Assembly: GCF_028023875.1 (NCBI RefSeq)
Contig: NZ_JAQIPB010000010.1
Span: 124,001-188,000 of the forward strand
DNA from: Xenophilus arseniciresistens
GTDB lineage: Bacteria; Pseudomonadota; Gammaproteobacteria; Burkholderiales; Burkholderiaceae_C
DNA length: 64,000 nt
Direction: 5' to 3'
In this document: piece by piece, positions 20,864 through 29,773 of the stretch
Layout: each line of letters opens with the position of its first letter
Numbering within the stretch: position 1 is the stretch's first letter
Translations under genes and position numbers: made by a program
The notes under the pieces: generated by a model
Databases searched by the model: none
What the model was told of the DNA's origin: nothing
The model's input: the letters and a program-made list of their open reading frames with translations, nothing else

Positions 20864-21841
20864 TCAGCGCTTCTGGATGCGGGGATCGACCAGGCGGTAG
20901 CACAGGTCGGTGAGCAGGTTCATCACCAGCACCACCACGGCCGACAGCAGCAGCACGCCGAGGATGGTGGGGTAGTCGCGTCGCAGCACCGACTCGAAGG
21001 CCAGGCGGCCCAGGCCTGGCCAGTTGAAGACCGTCTCGACCAGGATGGCGCCGGCCAGCACGTTGCCGAACTGCAGGCCCAGGATGGTGACCACAGGAAG
21101 GATGGCGTTGCGCAGCGCGTGCTTGTAGAGCACCACGCCGTCGGCCAGGCCCTTGGCGCGTGCGGTGCGGATGAAGTCCGCGCTCATCACTTCGAGCATG
21201 CTGGCGCGCGCCAGCCGGCTGTACTGCGCCAGGTAGACCATCGACAGCGTGACCATGGGCAGCACCAGGTGCCACAGCACGTCCAGCACGCCGGCGATGC
21301 CGCCATAGGGACCATCGATGGACTGCATGTCCGACACCGGAAGGATGGGCCACCAGGCGCCGAAGGTCAGCATCAGCATCAGGCCGGTCCAGAACACCGG
21401 CGCCGCGAAGCCCACCAGCGAGAGCACCGTGATGGCCTGCGACAGCAGGCCGTTGGGCTTGCGCGCGGCAAGCACGCCCAGCCCGGTGCCGATGAGGAAG
21501 GCACACAGCACCGAGCTGATCACCAGCAGCAGCGTGGCGGGCACGCGCTCCGCGATCAGGTCGGTGACCGGCAGGTTGAAGAAGTAGGAGTGGCCCAGGT
21601 CCAGCTGCACCACGCGACTCAGGTACACGCCCAGTTGCACGGGCAGTGGCTTGTCCAGCCCGTAGTCGGCGCGCAACTCGGCCTTGAGTTCCTCGGACAT
21701 GCCGCCGCTGGCGCCGGCGATGGTTTCCACCGGATCGCCCGGCGCCGTATGCACCAGCGCGAAGTTGAGCACCACCACGGCCAGCACCAGCAGCAGCGAC
21801 GGCGCGAGGCGCGACACGATCATGCGAATTACAGGCGGCAT
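20864..21841 (-). CDS. ABC transporter permease (DppB-like)
   Basis: The 325-residue permease has an N-terminal TM helix, a periplasmic segment with the family GDPV element (TAPGDPVETIAG) and five further TM helices. The EAA loop is TARAKGLADGVVLYKHALRN. It is the first permease after the binding-protein gene, 26 bases upstream. Together with the DppC-like protein it forms the membrane channel. Confidence 0.95.
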   Translation of the reverse strand: MPPVIRMIVSRLAPSLLLVLAVVVLNFALVHTAPGDPVETIAGASGGMSEELKAELRADYGLDKPLPVQLGVYLSRVVQLDLGHSYFFNLPVTDLIAERVPATLLLVISSVLCAFLIGTGLGVLAARKPNGLLSQAITVLSLVGFAAPVFWTGLMLMLTFGAWWPILPVSDMQSIDGPYGGIAGVLDVLWHLVLPMVTLSMVYLAQYSRLARASMLEVMSADFIRTARAKGLADGVVLYKHALRNAILPVVTILGLQFGNVLAGAILVETVFNWPGLGRLAFESVLRRDYPTILGVLLLSAVVVLVMNLLTDLCYRLVDPRIQKR

Positions 21842-21867
21842 GGTCCTTCTCCCTTTCTTGCTTCAGC

Positions 21868-23466
21868 TCACTTCAGGAACACGTCGTCCATCGGGGAGAT
21901 CGGGCCCCAGATGGTCGTCGGCACGTTGCCCACGCGCTTGCTGGTCACCGTGTTCATCGGAATCTTGTTGATGAAAAGGATCGGCAGCTCGTCCGTCACG
22001 ATCTTCTGGAAGGAGGCGTAGTAGGCCTTGCGCTTGGTGGTGTCGGTGATCTTGCCGGCCTCGTTCAGCAGCTCGTCCACCTTGGGATTGCTGTAGCCCT
22101 GGGTGTTGGTCCAGACGATGGGCTTGATGTTGGTCGACAGGTAGGTGCGGTGCACGCCGATCACCGGATCGGCCCAGTTGTAGACCGAGTCCATGGTCAT
22201 GTCGAAGTCGTGGGCCGCGATGCGCTTGGCCCAGGCGGGGAAGTCGGCCGAGGCCCGCACTTCCACCGCGATGCCCACCTTCTTGAGCTGCGAGCGCAGG
22301 TACTCGGCGACGTTCTTCTGCTGCTCGTCGCCGCCGGGAATGTAGTCCACCGTGAGCTTGAAGCGCTCGCCGTCCGCGCCCGCCTTGAAGCCTGCGGTGT
22401 CCAGCAGCTGGGCCGACTTCTTCAGGTCCAGCGGGTACTTCACCACGTCCGGCGCCGCGAACGGGCTGCTGGAAATGATGGGGCCGTCCTCCACCGTCGC
22501 GAAGCCGCCCATCAGTGCCTTTGTGATGAAGTTCTTGTCCACCGCGTAGGCGATGGCCTTGCGCACGTTCACGTCGTTGAGCGGCTTTCTGGTCGTGTTG
22601 AAGGCCAGCCAGTTGATGGCACCCACGCCTTCGTAGCCCTTGCTTTCGACGTTGAGCCTGGGGTTGGCCTTCATGCGCTTCATGTCCACCGAACCGGAGG
22701 CGAAGGTGAGCATGTGCAGGTCGCCGCGTTCCATGCCCAGCACCAGGTTCTGGGTGTCAGGCGAGAGGTTCAGGATGATCTTGTCCAGGTAGGGCTTGCC
22801 TGCCAGGAAGTACTTGTCGAACTTCTCCATCACCACGCGCTGGCCGGGCCGGAATTCGGCCAGCTTGTAGGGGCCGGAGCCGACCAGGCCGGCGCCGTTG
22901 CGCGGATGGTTCTTGAGGTCGGTGCCATCGCCGTAGACATGCTTGGGCATGATGGGCGCAAGCGCCGGCGACATGGCCAGGATGATGGCCGGGTGCGGCA
23001 CGGCCATGCGGATGATGGCGGTGTGGGCATCGGGCGTGTCCACCTTCTCCACCGGGGCGAGCATGGTGGAGAAGGGATGGTTGGCCTTGATCGCCATGAT
23101 CGAGAAGGCCACGTCTTCCGAGGTGATGGGCTTGCCGTCGTGGAAGAGGGCGTTCTTGCGCAGATTCAGCGTCAGGCTTTTACCGTCCTCGGCCATCTTC
23201 CAGCTTTCGGCCAGATAGGGCTGCGGCTTCCACTGGTCGTCGAAGCGCAGCGGGCTGGCGAAGAGCTGCGTGGATGGCACGGCGGTGGCGATGCCCGACT
23301 GCACGCCGCCGTTGAGGTGGCGCGGGGCCTGGGTGCTGCCGATCACCAGCGTGCCGCCTTTCTTGATGTCCTGTGCGAAGGCAGGCAGGGACAGGAGGCT
23401 GCCGCAGGCCATGGCGGCCGTCGCGACTGCCAGCACGGTGCGGCGATGAAGGGAGGTCAGAGTCAT
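21868..23466 (-). CDS. Extracellular solute-binding protein family 5 (peptide-type)
   Basis: The 532-residue periplasmic protein is the substrate receptor of the adjacent ABC importer. A Sec signal peptide ends at LPAFA-QD near residue 31. Family-5 landmarks are the N-terminal GGTLVIGST strand, YLAESWKMAEDGKSLTLNLR and DVAFSIMAI. AGGAG precedes the ATG. Family-5 proteins bind peptides, but also opines, nickel complexes and amines, so the neighbouring oxidase and amidohydrolase leave the ligand open. Confidence 0.94.
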   Translation of the reverse strand: MTLTSLHRRTVLAVATAAMACGSLLSLPAFAQDIKKGGTLVIGSTQAPRHLNGGVQSGIATAVPSTQLFASPLRFDDQWKPQPYLAESWKMAEDGKSLTLNLRKNALFHDGKPITSEDVAFSIMAIKANHPFSTMLAPVEKVDTPDAHTAIIRMAVPHPAIILAMSPALAPIMPKHVYGDGTDLKNHPRNGAGLVGSGPYKLAEFRPGQRVVMEKFDKYFLAGKPYLDKIILNLSPDTQNLVLGMERGDLHMLTFASGSVDMKRMKANPRLNVESKGYEGVGAINWLAFNTTRKPLNDVNVRKAIAYAVDKNFITKALMGGFATVEDGPIISSSPFAAPDVVKYPLDLKKSAQLLDTAGFKAGADGERFKLTVDYIPGGDEQQKNVAEYLRSQLKKVGIAVEVRASADFPAWAKRIAAHDFDMTMDSVYNWADPVIGVHRTYLSTNIKPIVWTNTQGYSNPKVDELLNEAGKITDTTKRKAYYASFQKIVTDELPILFINKIPMNTVTSKRVGNVPTTIWGPISPMDDVFLK

Positions 23467-23549
23467 GGAGTGCTCCTGGCGCAAGGTCGAAAGAAGAATG
23501 GGGATGCAGGGGCGGTGCAAGTCGCGTTCCGGAGGGCGCGTCGGTTGGC

Positions 23550-24953
23550 TCAGAGCACCTCGTCGCGCAGCCAGTACCACTTGTAGAGCGCGCTCTGGCC
23601 CAGGCGCCGGAAGGGCGCGGCCCACTCGCCCTGAGCCGGGAAGGGCAGGGCGTCGCGGTAGATGGGCAACTGGCCGAAGAGCGGGTCGGGCTGGCCGGCG
23701 ATGCGCTGCGCCATGCGGCGGCCCGCGTGCGCGGAGAAGGACACGCCGTTGCCGCCGTAGCCCAGTGCGTAGAAGACCTGCTGCTTCGCGTCGGGCTGCC
23801 ACACGCGCGGCATCATGTCGTGGCTCACGTCCACCCAGCCCCACCACGAGTGGTCGATCTGGATGCCCGCGAGCGCCGGGAACTTGCGTGCAATGCCCTT
23901 GGTGAGCAGCTCGTAGTGCGAATCGCGGTGCGCATCGGCACCGGTGATTGAACTGCGGCTGCCGATCTGCAGCCGGTTGCCGGCCAGCAGGCGGTAGTAG
24001 AAGCGCAGCGTGCGCGTGTCGGTGATGGCGATCTTGGTCTTGAAGTTGGTCGCCGCCAGTTCCGCGTCGGTCAGCGGGCGCGTGACCATGCAGTTGGACA
24101 ACACGGGGAAGTAGCGGTTCTTCAGGCTGCCGTGCAGGCCGGGCGCCGTGTAGGCACCGGTGGCGATGCCCACGGCGCGCGCGCGCACTTCGCCGCCGGG
24201 CGTTCGCAGATGGTGCACGCCGTTCTTCGTGACCCAGGCCGTCACGGGGCTGGCCGGGTGCACTTTCACACCCAGCTCGCGCGCCATCTTCAGGTAGCCG
24301 TGGGCCAGCTTGAGCGGATGCACCGAGATGCCTTCGGATTCGTACTGCGCGCCCTTGGCGTCCTGGTCGCCGCACCAGTCGTTCAGCACTTCCTCGCGGC
24401 TGAGCATGCGCGCGTCGTAGCCGAAATGCTTGCGCATCACCTCTGTCTCGGCGCGCAGGAACGCCATCTTCTTCTCGCGGTGCGCGACGAAGAGGTGACC
24501 GCCCGGAGCCGCGTCGCAATCCACCTGCTTGACGAGATCGCTGAAGGTCTCGAAGCCCCAGCGGATTTCCGCATCCAGCTTCTTCGCCACGTCCAGGCCC
24601 CAGCGGGCGATCCACTGCGAGCGGTATAGGCGGCCGCTGGCGTTCTGCCCCTGGCCGCCGTTGCGGCTGGTGCAGCCCCAGGCCACGCGGTTGGCCTCCA
24701 GCACCGTGGCCTTGATGCCGTGCTCCCTGGCCAGAAACAGGGCCGTGGCCAGGCCCGTGAAGCCCGAACCAATGATCACCACGTCGGCATCGGTGTCCTG
24801 TGTGATGGGGCCATCGTCGTCGGGTGGCGTGCCGGCGCTGGCGGCCCACCAGGTGGGCGCGTAGTCGCGGTTGCGACCTGGGCCTTCGGACACCAGCGGG
24901 TCGTAGGCCGGGTCGTAGGGCGCGAAGACTTCGTGGGGCGTGTGGAAGGCCAT
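23550..24953 (-). CDS. FAD-dependent oxidoreductase (DAO family, PuuB/OrdL-like)
   Basis: The 467-residue flavoenzyme has the dinucleotide motif DVVIIGSGFTGLATALFLA at about residues 57-75 and the second FAD contact LEANRVAWGCTSRNGGQ. A C-terminal GYGGNGVSFSAHAGR loop matches gamma-glutamylputrescine oxidase and related D-amino acid oxidase-fold enzymes, which oxidise amines or secondary amino acids to imines and release peroxide. It is the second gene of the run, 13 bases after the NTF2-like gene and followed by the binding protein. It may act on the substance that the ABC system imports. The substrate is not known. Confidence 0.9.
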   Translation of the reverse strand: MAFHTPHEVFAPYDPAYDPLVSEGPGRNRDYAPTWWAASAGTPPDDDGPITQDTDADVVIIGSGFTGLATALFLAREHGIKATVLEANRVAWGCTSRNGGQGQNASGRLYRSQWIARWGLDVAKKLDAEIRWGFETFSDLVKQVDCDAAPGGHLFVAHREKKMAFLRAETEVMRKHFGYDARMLSREEVLNDWCGDQDAKGAQYESEGISVHPLKLAHGYLKMARELGVKVHPASPVTAWVTKNGVHHLRTPGGEVRARAVGIATGAYTAPGLHGSLKNRYFPVLSNCMVTRPLTDAELAATNFKTKIAITDTRTLRFYYRLLAGNRLQIGSRSSITGADAHRDSHYELLTKGIARKFPALAGIQIDHSWWGWVDVSHDMMPRVWQPDAKQQVFYALGYGGNGVSFSAHAGRRMAQRIAGQPDPLFGQLPIYRDALPFPAQGEWAAPFRRLGQSALYKWYWLRDEVL

Positions 24954-24966
24954 GGTGCGGCGCTCC

Positions 24967-25368
24967 TCAGGCCTTGGGCAGCAGGGGGCGGTTCTTGCGG
25001 AACACGTTCTTGACGAGGATCTTTCCGTCCTTGAAGGTGAACAGGTCCACGCCATCGGACTCGCTGCGTGCGCCGTCGGCGGCCGTGCCCGTGAAGGTCC
25101 ATTCCGAAACGCCACGGTCGCCCGCCACGAAGTGGCGGCCGTTGCGCCATTGCGCATCGGGGAAGTTCTTCCAGGCGCTCTCGAAGGCCACGGCCACGGC
25201 CGCATGGCCTTCATGGCGGGTGCCGCAAGCCAGCGGGCCTGCAGCCGTTTCGAACACGCAGTCGGCGTGCATGAAGGACATCAGGGCGGGCAGGTCGTGG
25301 CGGTTCCACGCATCGGAGAAGGCGACCAGCATCTGGACGCTGGGCTCGGGAGTATCGGAAGAGGACAT
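24967..25368 (-). CDS. SnoaL/NTF2-like small protein
   Basis: The 133-residue product has an NTF2-like fold: an N-terminal helix (MLVAFSDAWNRHDLPALMSF) leads into ADCVFETAAG, and the C-terminal strand DLFTFKDGKILVKNVFRK closes the cone. Such proteins act as small isomerases, hydrolases or binding proteins; no catalytic residue can be assigned. It is the promoter-proximal gene of the ten-gene run and divergent from the MocR regulator. Confidence 0.85.
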   Translation of the reverse strand: MSSSDTPEPSVQMLVAFSDAWNRHDLPALMSFMHADCVFETAAGPLACGTRHEGHAAVAVAFESAWKNFPDAQWRNGRHFVAGDRGVSEWTFTGTAADGARSESDGVDLFTFKDGKILVKNVFRKNRPLLPKA

Positions 25369-25537
25369 GAGAAAGGAAAAAGCTGCGGGTGGCGCGAAAG
25401 ATGCAATCCAGTCTAGGAATCACACGACTGACGCCATAGAGCCAGATGCCTCCCATCGTTCAAGCCACGCGGCGCCAGCCATGCACCAAGCCAGGGCGCG
25501 CGCCCGCTCGGCGTGCGTGCGGGCCCGTGCTACTGCC

Positions 25538-27100
25538 ATGAACCGTTCGTACGACGCCGACCTGCCGCTGTGGGCGCGCCTGTTCCGCCTGCCCGAACAA
25601 CCGGGCCTGCCCATCCAGGTGCGGCTGCGCGCCGTGATCACGCAGGCCATCCTTGACGGTCGCCTGCCGGCGGGCGCTGCCCTGCCGTCCTCACGCGATC
25701 TGGCGCAGGCCCTCTCGCTGAGCCGCAACACCGTCACCGCGGCCTATGAACAACTGGTGGAAGAGGGCTTCCTCGAGGCCCGCCCGCGGCGCGGCGTGTT
25801 CGTGGCAGCCAACGCCTGCGCGCCGCGCGCGGACGTGGAGGCGGCGCTGGAGGAGGACCCTTTCCGCAGCGGCCGCGCGGGCTCCGGGCAGCGGCCGCCC
25901 GAGTGGCGTCGGCGCGTGCTGCGCTCGCAGGCCGAGCGCCCCACATTGGCCAAGCCCGAGGACTGGCATCGCTACCCTTATCAGTTCATCTACGGCACCT
26001 ACGACCCCGAGTTGTTCCCCACCGACGACTTCCGGGAGTGCTGTCTCCGAAGCCTTGGGCGCGTGCAGCTGCCGAACTGGACGCCGGACTTCGAGCAGGT
26101 GGACGTGCAGGAGCTGGTGGCGCAGATCCGCCAGCGCCTGCTGCCGCAGCGTGGCGTCTACGCACTGGCCGACGAGATCCTGGTCACCATCGGCTCGCAG
26201 CATGCCTGCTACCTGCTGGCCGAGGCGCTGTTCGATCGCCACACGCGCGTCGGCTTCGAGGAGCCCGGCCATCCGCACGCGCGCAACTCCTTCTCGGTGC
26301 GCGGGCCGCAGATGGTCAACCTCCCGGTCGACGACGAGGGCCTGGTGGTCGACGGCATGCCCGAGGTGGACTACGTCTTCGTCACCCCCTCGCACCAGAG
26401 CCCCACCACGCGCACGCTGAGCCTGGAGCGGCGGCAATGGCTTCTGCGCAAGGCGGAGCTGCACGACTTCGTGGTCATCGAGGACGACTACGAGGCCGAG
26501 AACCTGTACGCCGGCACGCCCATGCCTGCGCTCAAGAGTCTGGACACCAGCGGGCGCGTGATCTACATCGGCTCGTTGTCCAAGAGCCTTTCGCCCGCGC
26601 TGCGGCTGGGCTACATCGTGGCGCCGCGCGAGTTGATCGCCGAGCTGCGCGTGCTGCGCCATGCGCAGGTGCGCCACCCCAGCGCCTTCCTGCAGCATGC
26701 CTATGCGCTGTTTCTGTCGCTCGGGCATCACGGCTCGCATGCGCGGCGCGTGAACCAGATCATGCAGGAGCGGCTGATGCGCGTGTCGGCCGCCCTGACA
26801 CAGCACCTGCCCGACTTCCGCTTCACACTGCCCCAGGGTGGAGCTTCGGTGTGGGTCGAAGGGCCGGACTGGCTGGATTCGGGCGAGCTGGCTGACGTGG
26901 CGCGCGCGCATGGCGTGCTCATCGAGGCCGGCCGCGCCTTCTACGACCAGCCGCCCTATCCCTGCCCCTCGTTCCGGCTGCGGCTGTCATCCATTTCGGG
27001 CGCGCAGATCGAGGACGGCATCCGCGCGCTGGCGCTTGCGGTGGGGGCGTTGGCGGCGGCGCGAGGGGTCAGCCGCACGGGCGCGCCTTTCATGCATTGA
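25538..27100 (+). CDS. MocR/PdxR-family regulator (GntR DNA-binding plus aminotransferase fold)
   Basis: The 520-residue protein joins an N-terminal GntR winged helix (AVITQAILDGRLPAGAALPS, then LSRNTVTAAYEQLVEEGFLE, about residues 30-85) to a fold-type I aminotransferase domain. The PLP-lysine region reads YIGSLSKSLSPALRLGY and the cofactor segment is VFVTPSHQSPTTRTLS. MocR regulators bind PLP and amino-type effectors. It is divergent from the transporter operon, across 169 bases, and probably controls it. Its 3' end overlaps the convergent patatin gene by 11 bases. An in-frame ATG at 25482 is an alternative start. Confidence 0.92.
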   Translation: MNRSYDADLPLWARLFRLPEQPGLPIQVRLRAVITQAILDGRLPAGAALPSSRDLAQALSLSRNTVTAAYEQLVEEGFLEARPRRGVFVAANACAPRADVEAALEEDPFRSGRAGSGQRPPEWRRRVLRSQAERPTLAKPEDWHRYPYQFIYGTYDPELFPTDDFRECCLRSLGRVQLPNWTPDFEQVDVQELVAQIRQRLLPQRGVYALADEILVTIGSQHACYLLAEALFDRHTRVGFEEPGHPHARNSFSVRGPQMVNLPVDDEGLVVDGMPEVDYVFVTPSHQSPTTRTLSLERRQWLLRKAELHDFVVIEDDYEAENLYAGTPMPALKSLDTSGRVIYIGSLSKSLSPALRLGYIVAPRELIAELRVLRHAQVRHPSAFLQHAYALFLSLGHHGSHARRVNQIMQERLMRVSAALTQHLPDFRFTLPQGGASVWVEGPDWLDSGELADVARAHGVLIEAGRAFYDQPPYPCPSFRLRLSSISGAQIEDGIRALALAVGALAAARGVSRTGAPFMH

Positions 27101-28055
27101 GATCCGACGCCCCAGGCAGGGCCGGCCCGGGCTCCCCCAGCGCATCGGCCAGCATCGGCAGCGCGCGGCGCACGGCCGCCTCGCCCTGCGCGATGGCCAG
27201 GGCGCCGCGGTGGAAATCCATGGCCGCGATGTCCGACAGGCGCGGGCGGATCAGCACGTCGGCGGGTTCGCCGGCCAGCCGGCTCTGGGTGATGCGCACC
27301 TGCATGATGTTCAGGCTGGTGGTCAGCACGTCCATCATCGACGGCGACTGCAGCGCCTGCGCACTGGCCGCGCGCGGCTGCGGCTTGAAGCGCTGCAGCA
27401 GCGCCGCCCACGGCGCACCGAGCAGCGAGGGCGCGGACTCGGCCGGGCCGCCGCTTTCGGTCTGGACTTCGGCCCGCGCGCGGCGGCCGATCAGGTCCCA
27501 GTTCAGGTCCACGGCGATCACCACCTCGGCGCCCATGGCACGGCACAGCGACACCGGCACGGGGTTGACCAGGCCGCCGTCCACCAGCAGCCGCCCGTCC
27601 AGCTGCATGGGCGTGAACAGGCCCGGCAGCGCGATGGAGGCGCGCACGGCGTCGATCACCGGCCCCTCGCGCAGCCACACTTCGCGGCCCGTGCCCAGCT
27701 CGGTGGCCACGCAGGCGAAGGGGCGCGGCAGGCCTTCGATGCCCGGGTCGTCGAAATGCTCGCGGAAGAAGCCCGTGAGGCGCGCGCCTTCGATGAGGCC
27801 GCCACCCATCCGGAAGTCGAGCAGCGAGACCACGCCCGGCCAGGTGAGCCGGCGCACCCAGCCGTCCAGCCAGTCCAGGCGGCCGGCCGCATGCACCGCG
27901 CTCACCAGCGCGCCGATGGACGTGCCGCAGACCACGTCGGGCGCATAGCCCGCCTCTTCCAGCGCGCGGATCACGCCGATGTGCGACCAGCCGCGCGCCG
28001 AGCCGCTGCCCAGGGCCAGGCCGATGCGGGGACACGAGGAGGTGTTGGGGTTCAT
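27090..28055 (-). CDS. Patatin-like phospholipase (RssA-type)
   Basis: The 321-residue protein is a patatin-fold serine lipase. The oxyanion-hole GSGSARG is at 16-22, the nucleophile Ser46 is in GTSIG, and the dyad Asp159 is in DGG. These three elements are intact. It lacks a signal peptide, so it acts in the cytoplasm or at the membrane face. It follows the acyl-CoA ligase gene by 56 bases on the same strand, which suggests a shared link with lipid or fatty-acid turnover. Confidence 0.92.
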   Translation of the reverse strand: MNPNTSSCPRIGLALGSGSARGWSHIGVIRALEEAGYAPDVVCGTSIGALVSAVHAAGRLDWLDGWVRRLTWPGVVSLLDFRMGGGLIEGARLTGFFREHFDDPGIEGLPRPFACVATELGTGREVWLREGPVIDAVRASIALPGLFTPMQLDGRLLVDGGLVNPVPVSLCRAMGAEVVIAVDLNWDLIGRRARAEVQTESGGPAESAPSLLGAPWAALLQRFKPQPRAASAQALQSPSMMDVLTTSLNIMQVRITQSRLAGEPADVLIRPRLSDIAAMDFHRGALAIAQGEAAVRRALPMLADALGEPGPALPGASDLNA

Positions 28056-28111
28056 GGGCCGGCCAGCATAGCGGACGGCCCGAGCGCGCGCTGGCGGCGC
28101 GCCGCCTTCGG

Positions 28112-29746
28112 TCAGTGGGCGCGCAGCTCGCGCCGCAGGATCTTGCCCACGGTGGATTTGGGCAGGGCGTCGATCAGCGTCACGCGCCGCGGCAGCTTGT
28201 AGCCGGTCAGCTCGCGGCGGCAGAACGCGAGCACCTCGTCCTCGCTCAGCGTGGCGCCGGGGGCAGGCACCACGAACAGCTGCACGGCCTCGCCGCTGCG
28301 CTCGTCCGGCACGCCGATGCAGGCGCATTCGGCCACGCCCGGGCAGGCGGTGGCCACGGCCTCGATCTCGTTGGGGTACACGTTGAAGCCCGAGACGATG
28401 ATCATGTCCTTCTTGCGGTCCACGATCTTCAGGAAGCCGCGCGCATCGAACACGCCCACGTCGCCGGTGCGGAAGTAGCCGTCGGCGGTGAAGGCAGCGG
28501 CGTTGGCCTCGGGCTTGTTCCAGTAGCCGCGCATCACCTGCGGCCCCCTGGCGCAGACTTCGCCGGCCTCGCCCGGGCCCACTTCGCGGTTGGCCTCGTC
28601 CAGCAGCTTGATGTCGGTGCCCGGCAGCGGCAGGCCGGTGGTGGCCGTGAACTCGCCGACCGCCTGCGGGTTGAAGCTCAGCACCGGGCTGGTCTCCGAC
28701 AGGCCGTAGCCCTCCCGGATGATCTGGCCCGTGATGGCCTGCCAGCGCGCCGACACCGTGGGCACGATGGCCGCCCCGCCGCCGGCGGCCAGGCGCAGGT
28801 GCGACCAGTCCACCTTGCCCAGCCCCGGGTGCTGGGTCAGGCCCGCGTACAGGGTGTTGACGCCGGTCAGCACCGTGGGGCGGGCCTGGGCCAGCGTCTG
28901 CACGAATGCGTCCATGTCGCGCGGATTGGCCACCAGCCAGTTCTCGGCGCCGAGGCTGAAGTAGCTGATGAAGTTCACCATCAGCGCGAAAATGTGATAC
29001 AGCGGAATGGCCGTGACCACCACTTCGCGCCCGGGCCGGCACGCGTCGGGCATGAACAGCGCGAACTGCGCGCAGTTGGCCACGAGGTTGCCGTGCGAGA
29101 GCGCAGCGCCCTTGGAAAGGCCGGTGGTGCCGCCGGTGTACTGCAGGAACAGCAGGTCGTCCGGGCCGGATTCGACCGGCGTGAAGGGCAGGGCCGCGCC
29201 GGCCGCCAGCACGTCGGCCAGGCTGAGGGCTTCGGCCAGGCGCGCGTCCACCGGCGGGCTGGGCAGCGCGCTGTCCTTGGCCAGGCCCAGGCCGGCCGTG
29301 ACCACGCGGCGCACCGGCGTGCTGGCAGCCACCTGGGCAAAGACGGGCGTGGCGCCGTTGAAGATCAGCAGCGTCTGCGCGTCGGCGTCGTTGAGCTGGT
29401 GCTCCAGCTCGCGCGGCGTGTACAGCGGATTGACGTTCACCTGCACGGCCCCCGCGCGCAGGATGCCCAGCATGGCGATGGGGAAGGCCAGGATGTTGGG
29501 CGTCATCACCGCCACGCGGTCGCCTTGGCGCACGCCCTGGGCCTGCAGCCAGGCGGCGAAGTTGCGCGAGTGGCGGTCCACATCGGCAAAGCTGAGCGCC
29601 TGGCCCAGCGAGCGGAAGGCGTTCTGGCCGGCGTAGCGGCGCATGGCGTCTTCCATCATGGCGGTCACGCTGGGGTGCGAGGCCGGCCCGAGCCGGGCCG
29701 GGATGCCGAATTCGCGGTAGCTGGCGAGCCAGGGTTTTTCCTGCAT
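28112..29746 (-). CDS. Long-chain acyl-CoA synthetase (FadD-like)
   Basis: The 544-residue AMP-forming ligase activates fatty acids with ATP and CoA. The P-loop reads YTGGTTGLSKGAALSH, the A5 motif EGYGLSETSP, the adenylate loop YFRTGDVGVFD and A8 VDRKKDMIIVSGFNVYPNEI. The C-terminal catalytic Lys is in KSTVGKILRRELR. It lies 27 bases downstream of the alkyl sulfatase gene. In the alkyl-sulfate route it would activate the fatty acid for beta-oxidation. Confidence 0.94.
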   Translation of the reverse strand: MQEKPWLASYREFGIPARLGPASHPSVTAMMEDAMRRYAGQNAFRSLGQALSFADVDRHSRNFAAWLQAQGVRQGDRVAVMTPNILAFPIAMLGILRAGAVQVNVNPLYTPRELEHQLNDADAQTLLIFNGATPVFAQVAASTPVRRVVTAGLGLAKDSALPSPPVDARLAEALSLADVLAAGAALPFTPVESGPDDLLFLQYTGGTTGLSKGAALSHGNLVANCAQFALFMPDACRPGREVVVTAIPLYHIFALMVNFISYFSLGAENWLVANPRDMDAFVQTLAQARPTVLTGVNTLYAGLTQHPGLGKVDWSHLRLAAGGGAAIVPTVSARWQAITGQIIREGYGLSETSPVLSFNPQAVGEFTATTGLPLPGTDIKLLDEANREVGPGEAGEVCARGPQVMRGYWNKPEANAAAFTADGYFRTGDVGVFDARGFLKIVDRKKDMIIVSGFNVYPNEIEAVATACPGVAECACIGVPDERSGEAVQLFVVPAPGATLSEDEVLAFCRRELTGYKLPRRVTLIDALPKSTVGKILRRELRAH

Positions 29747-29773
29747 GGTTCTGCTCCTTCCTTCAGGGGCGCT

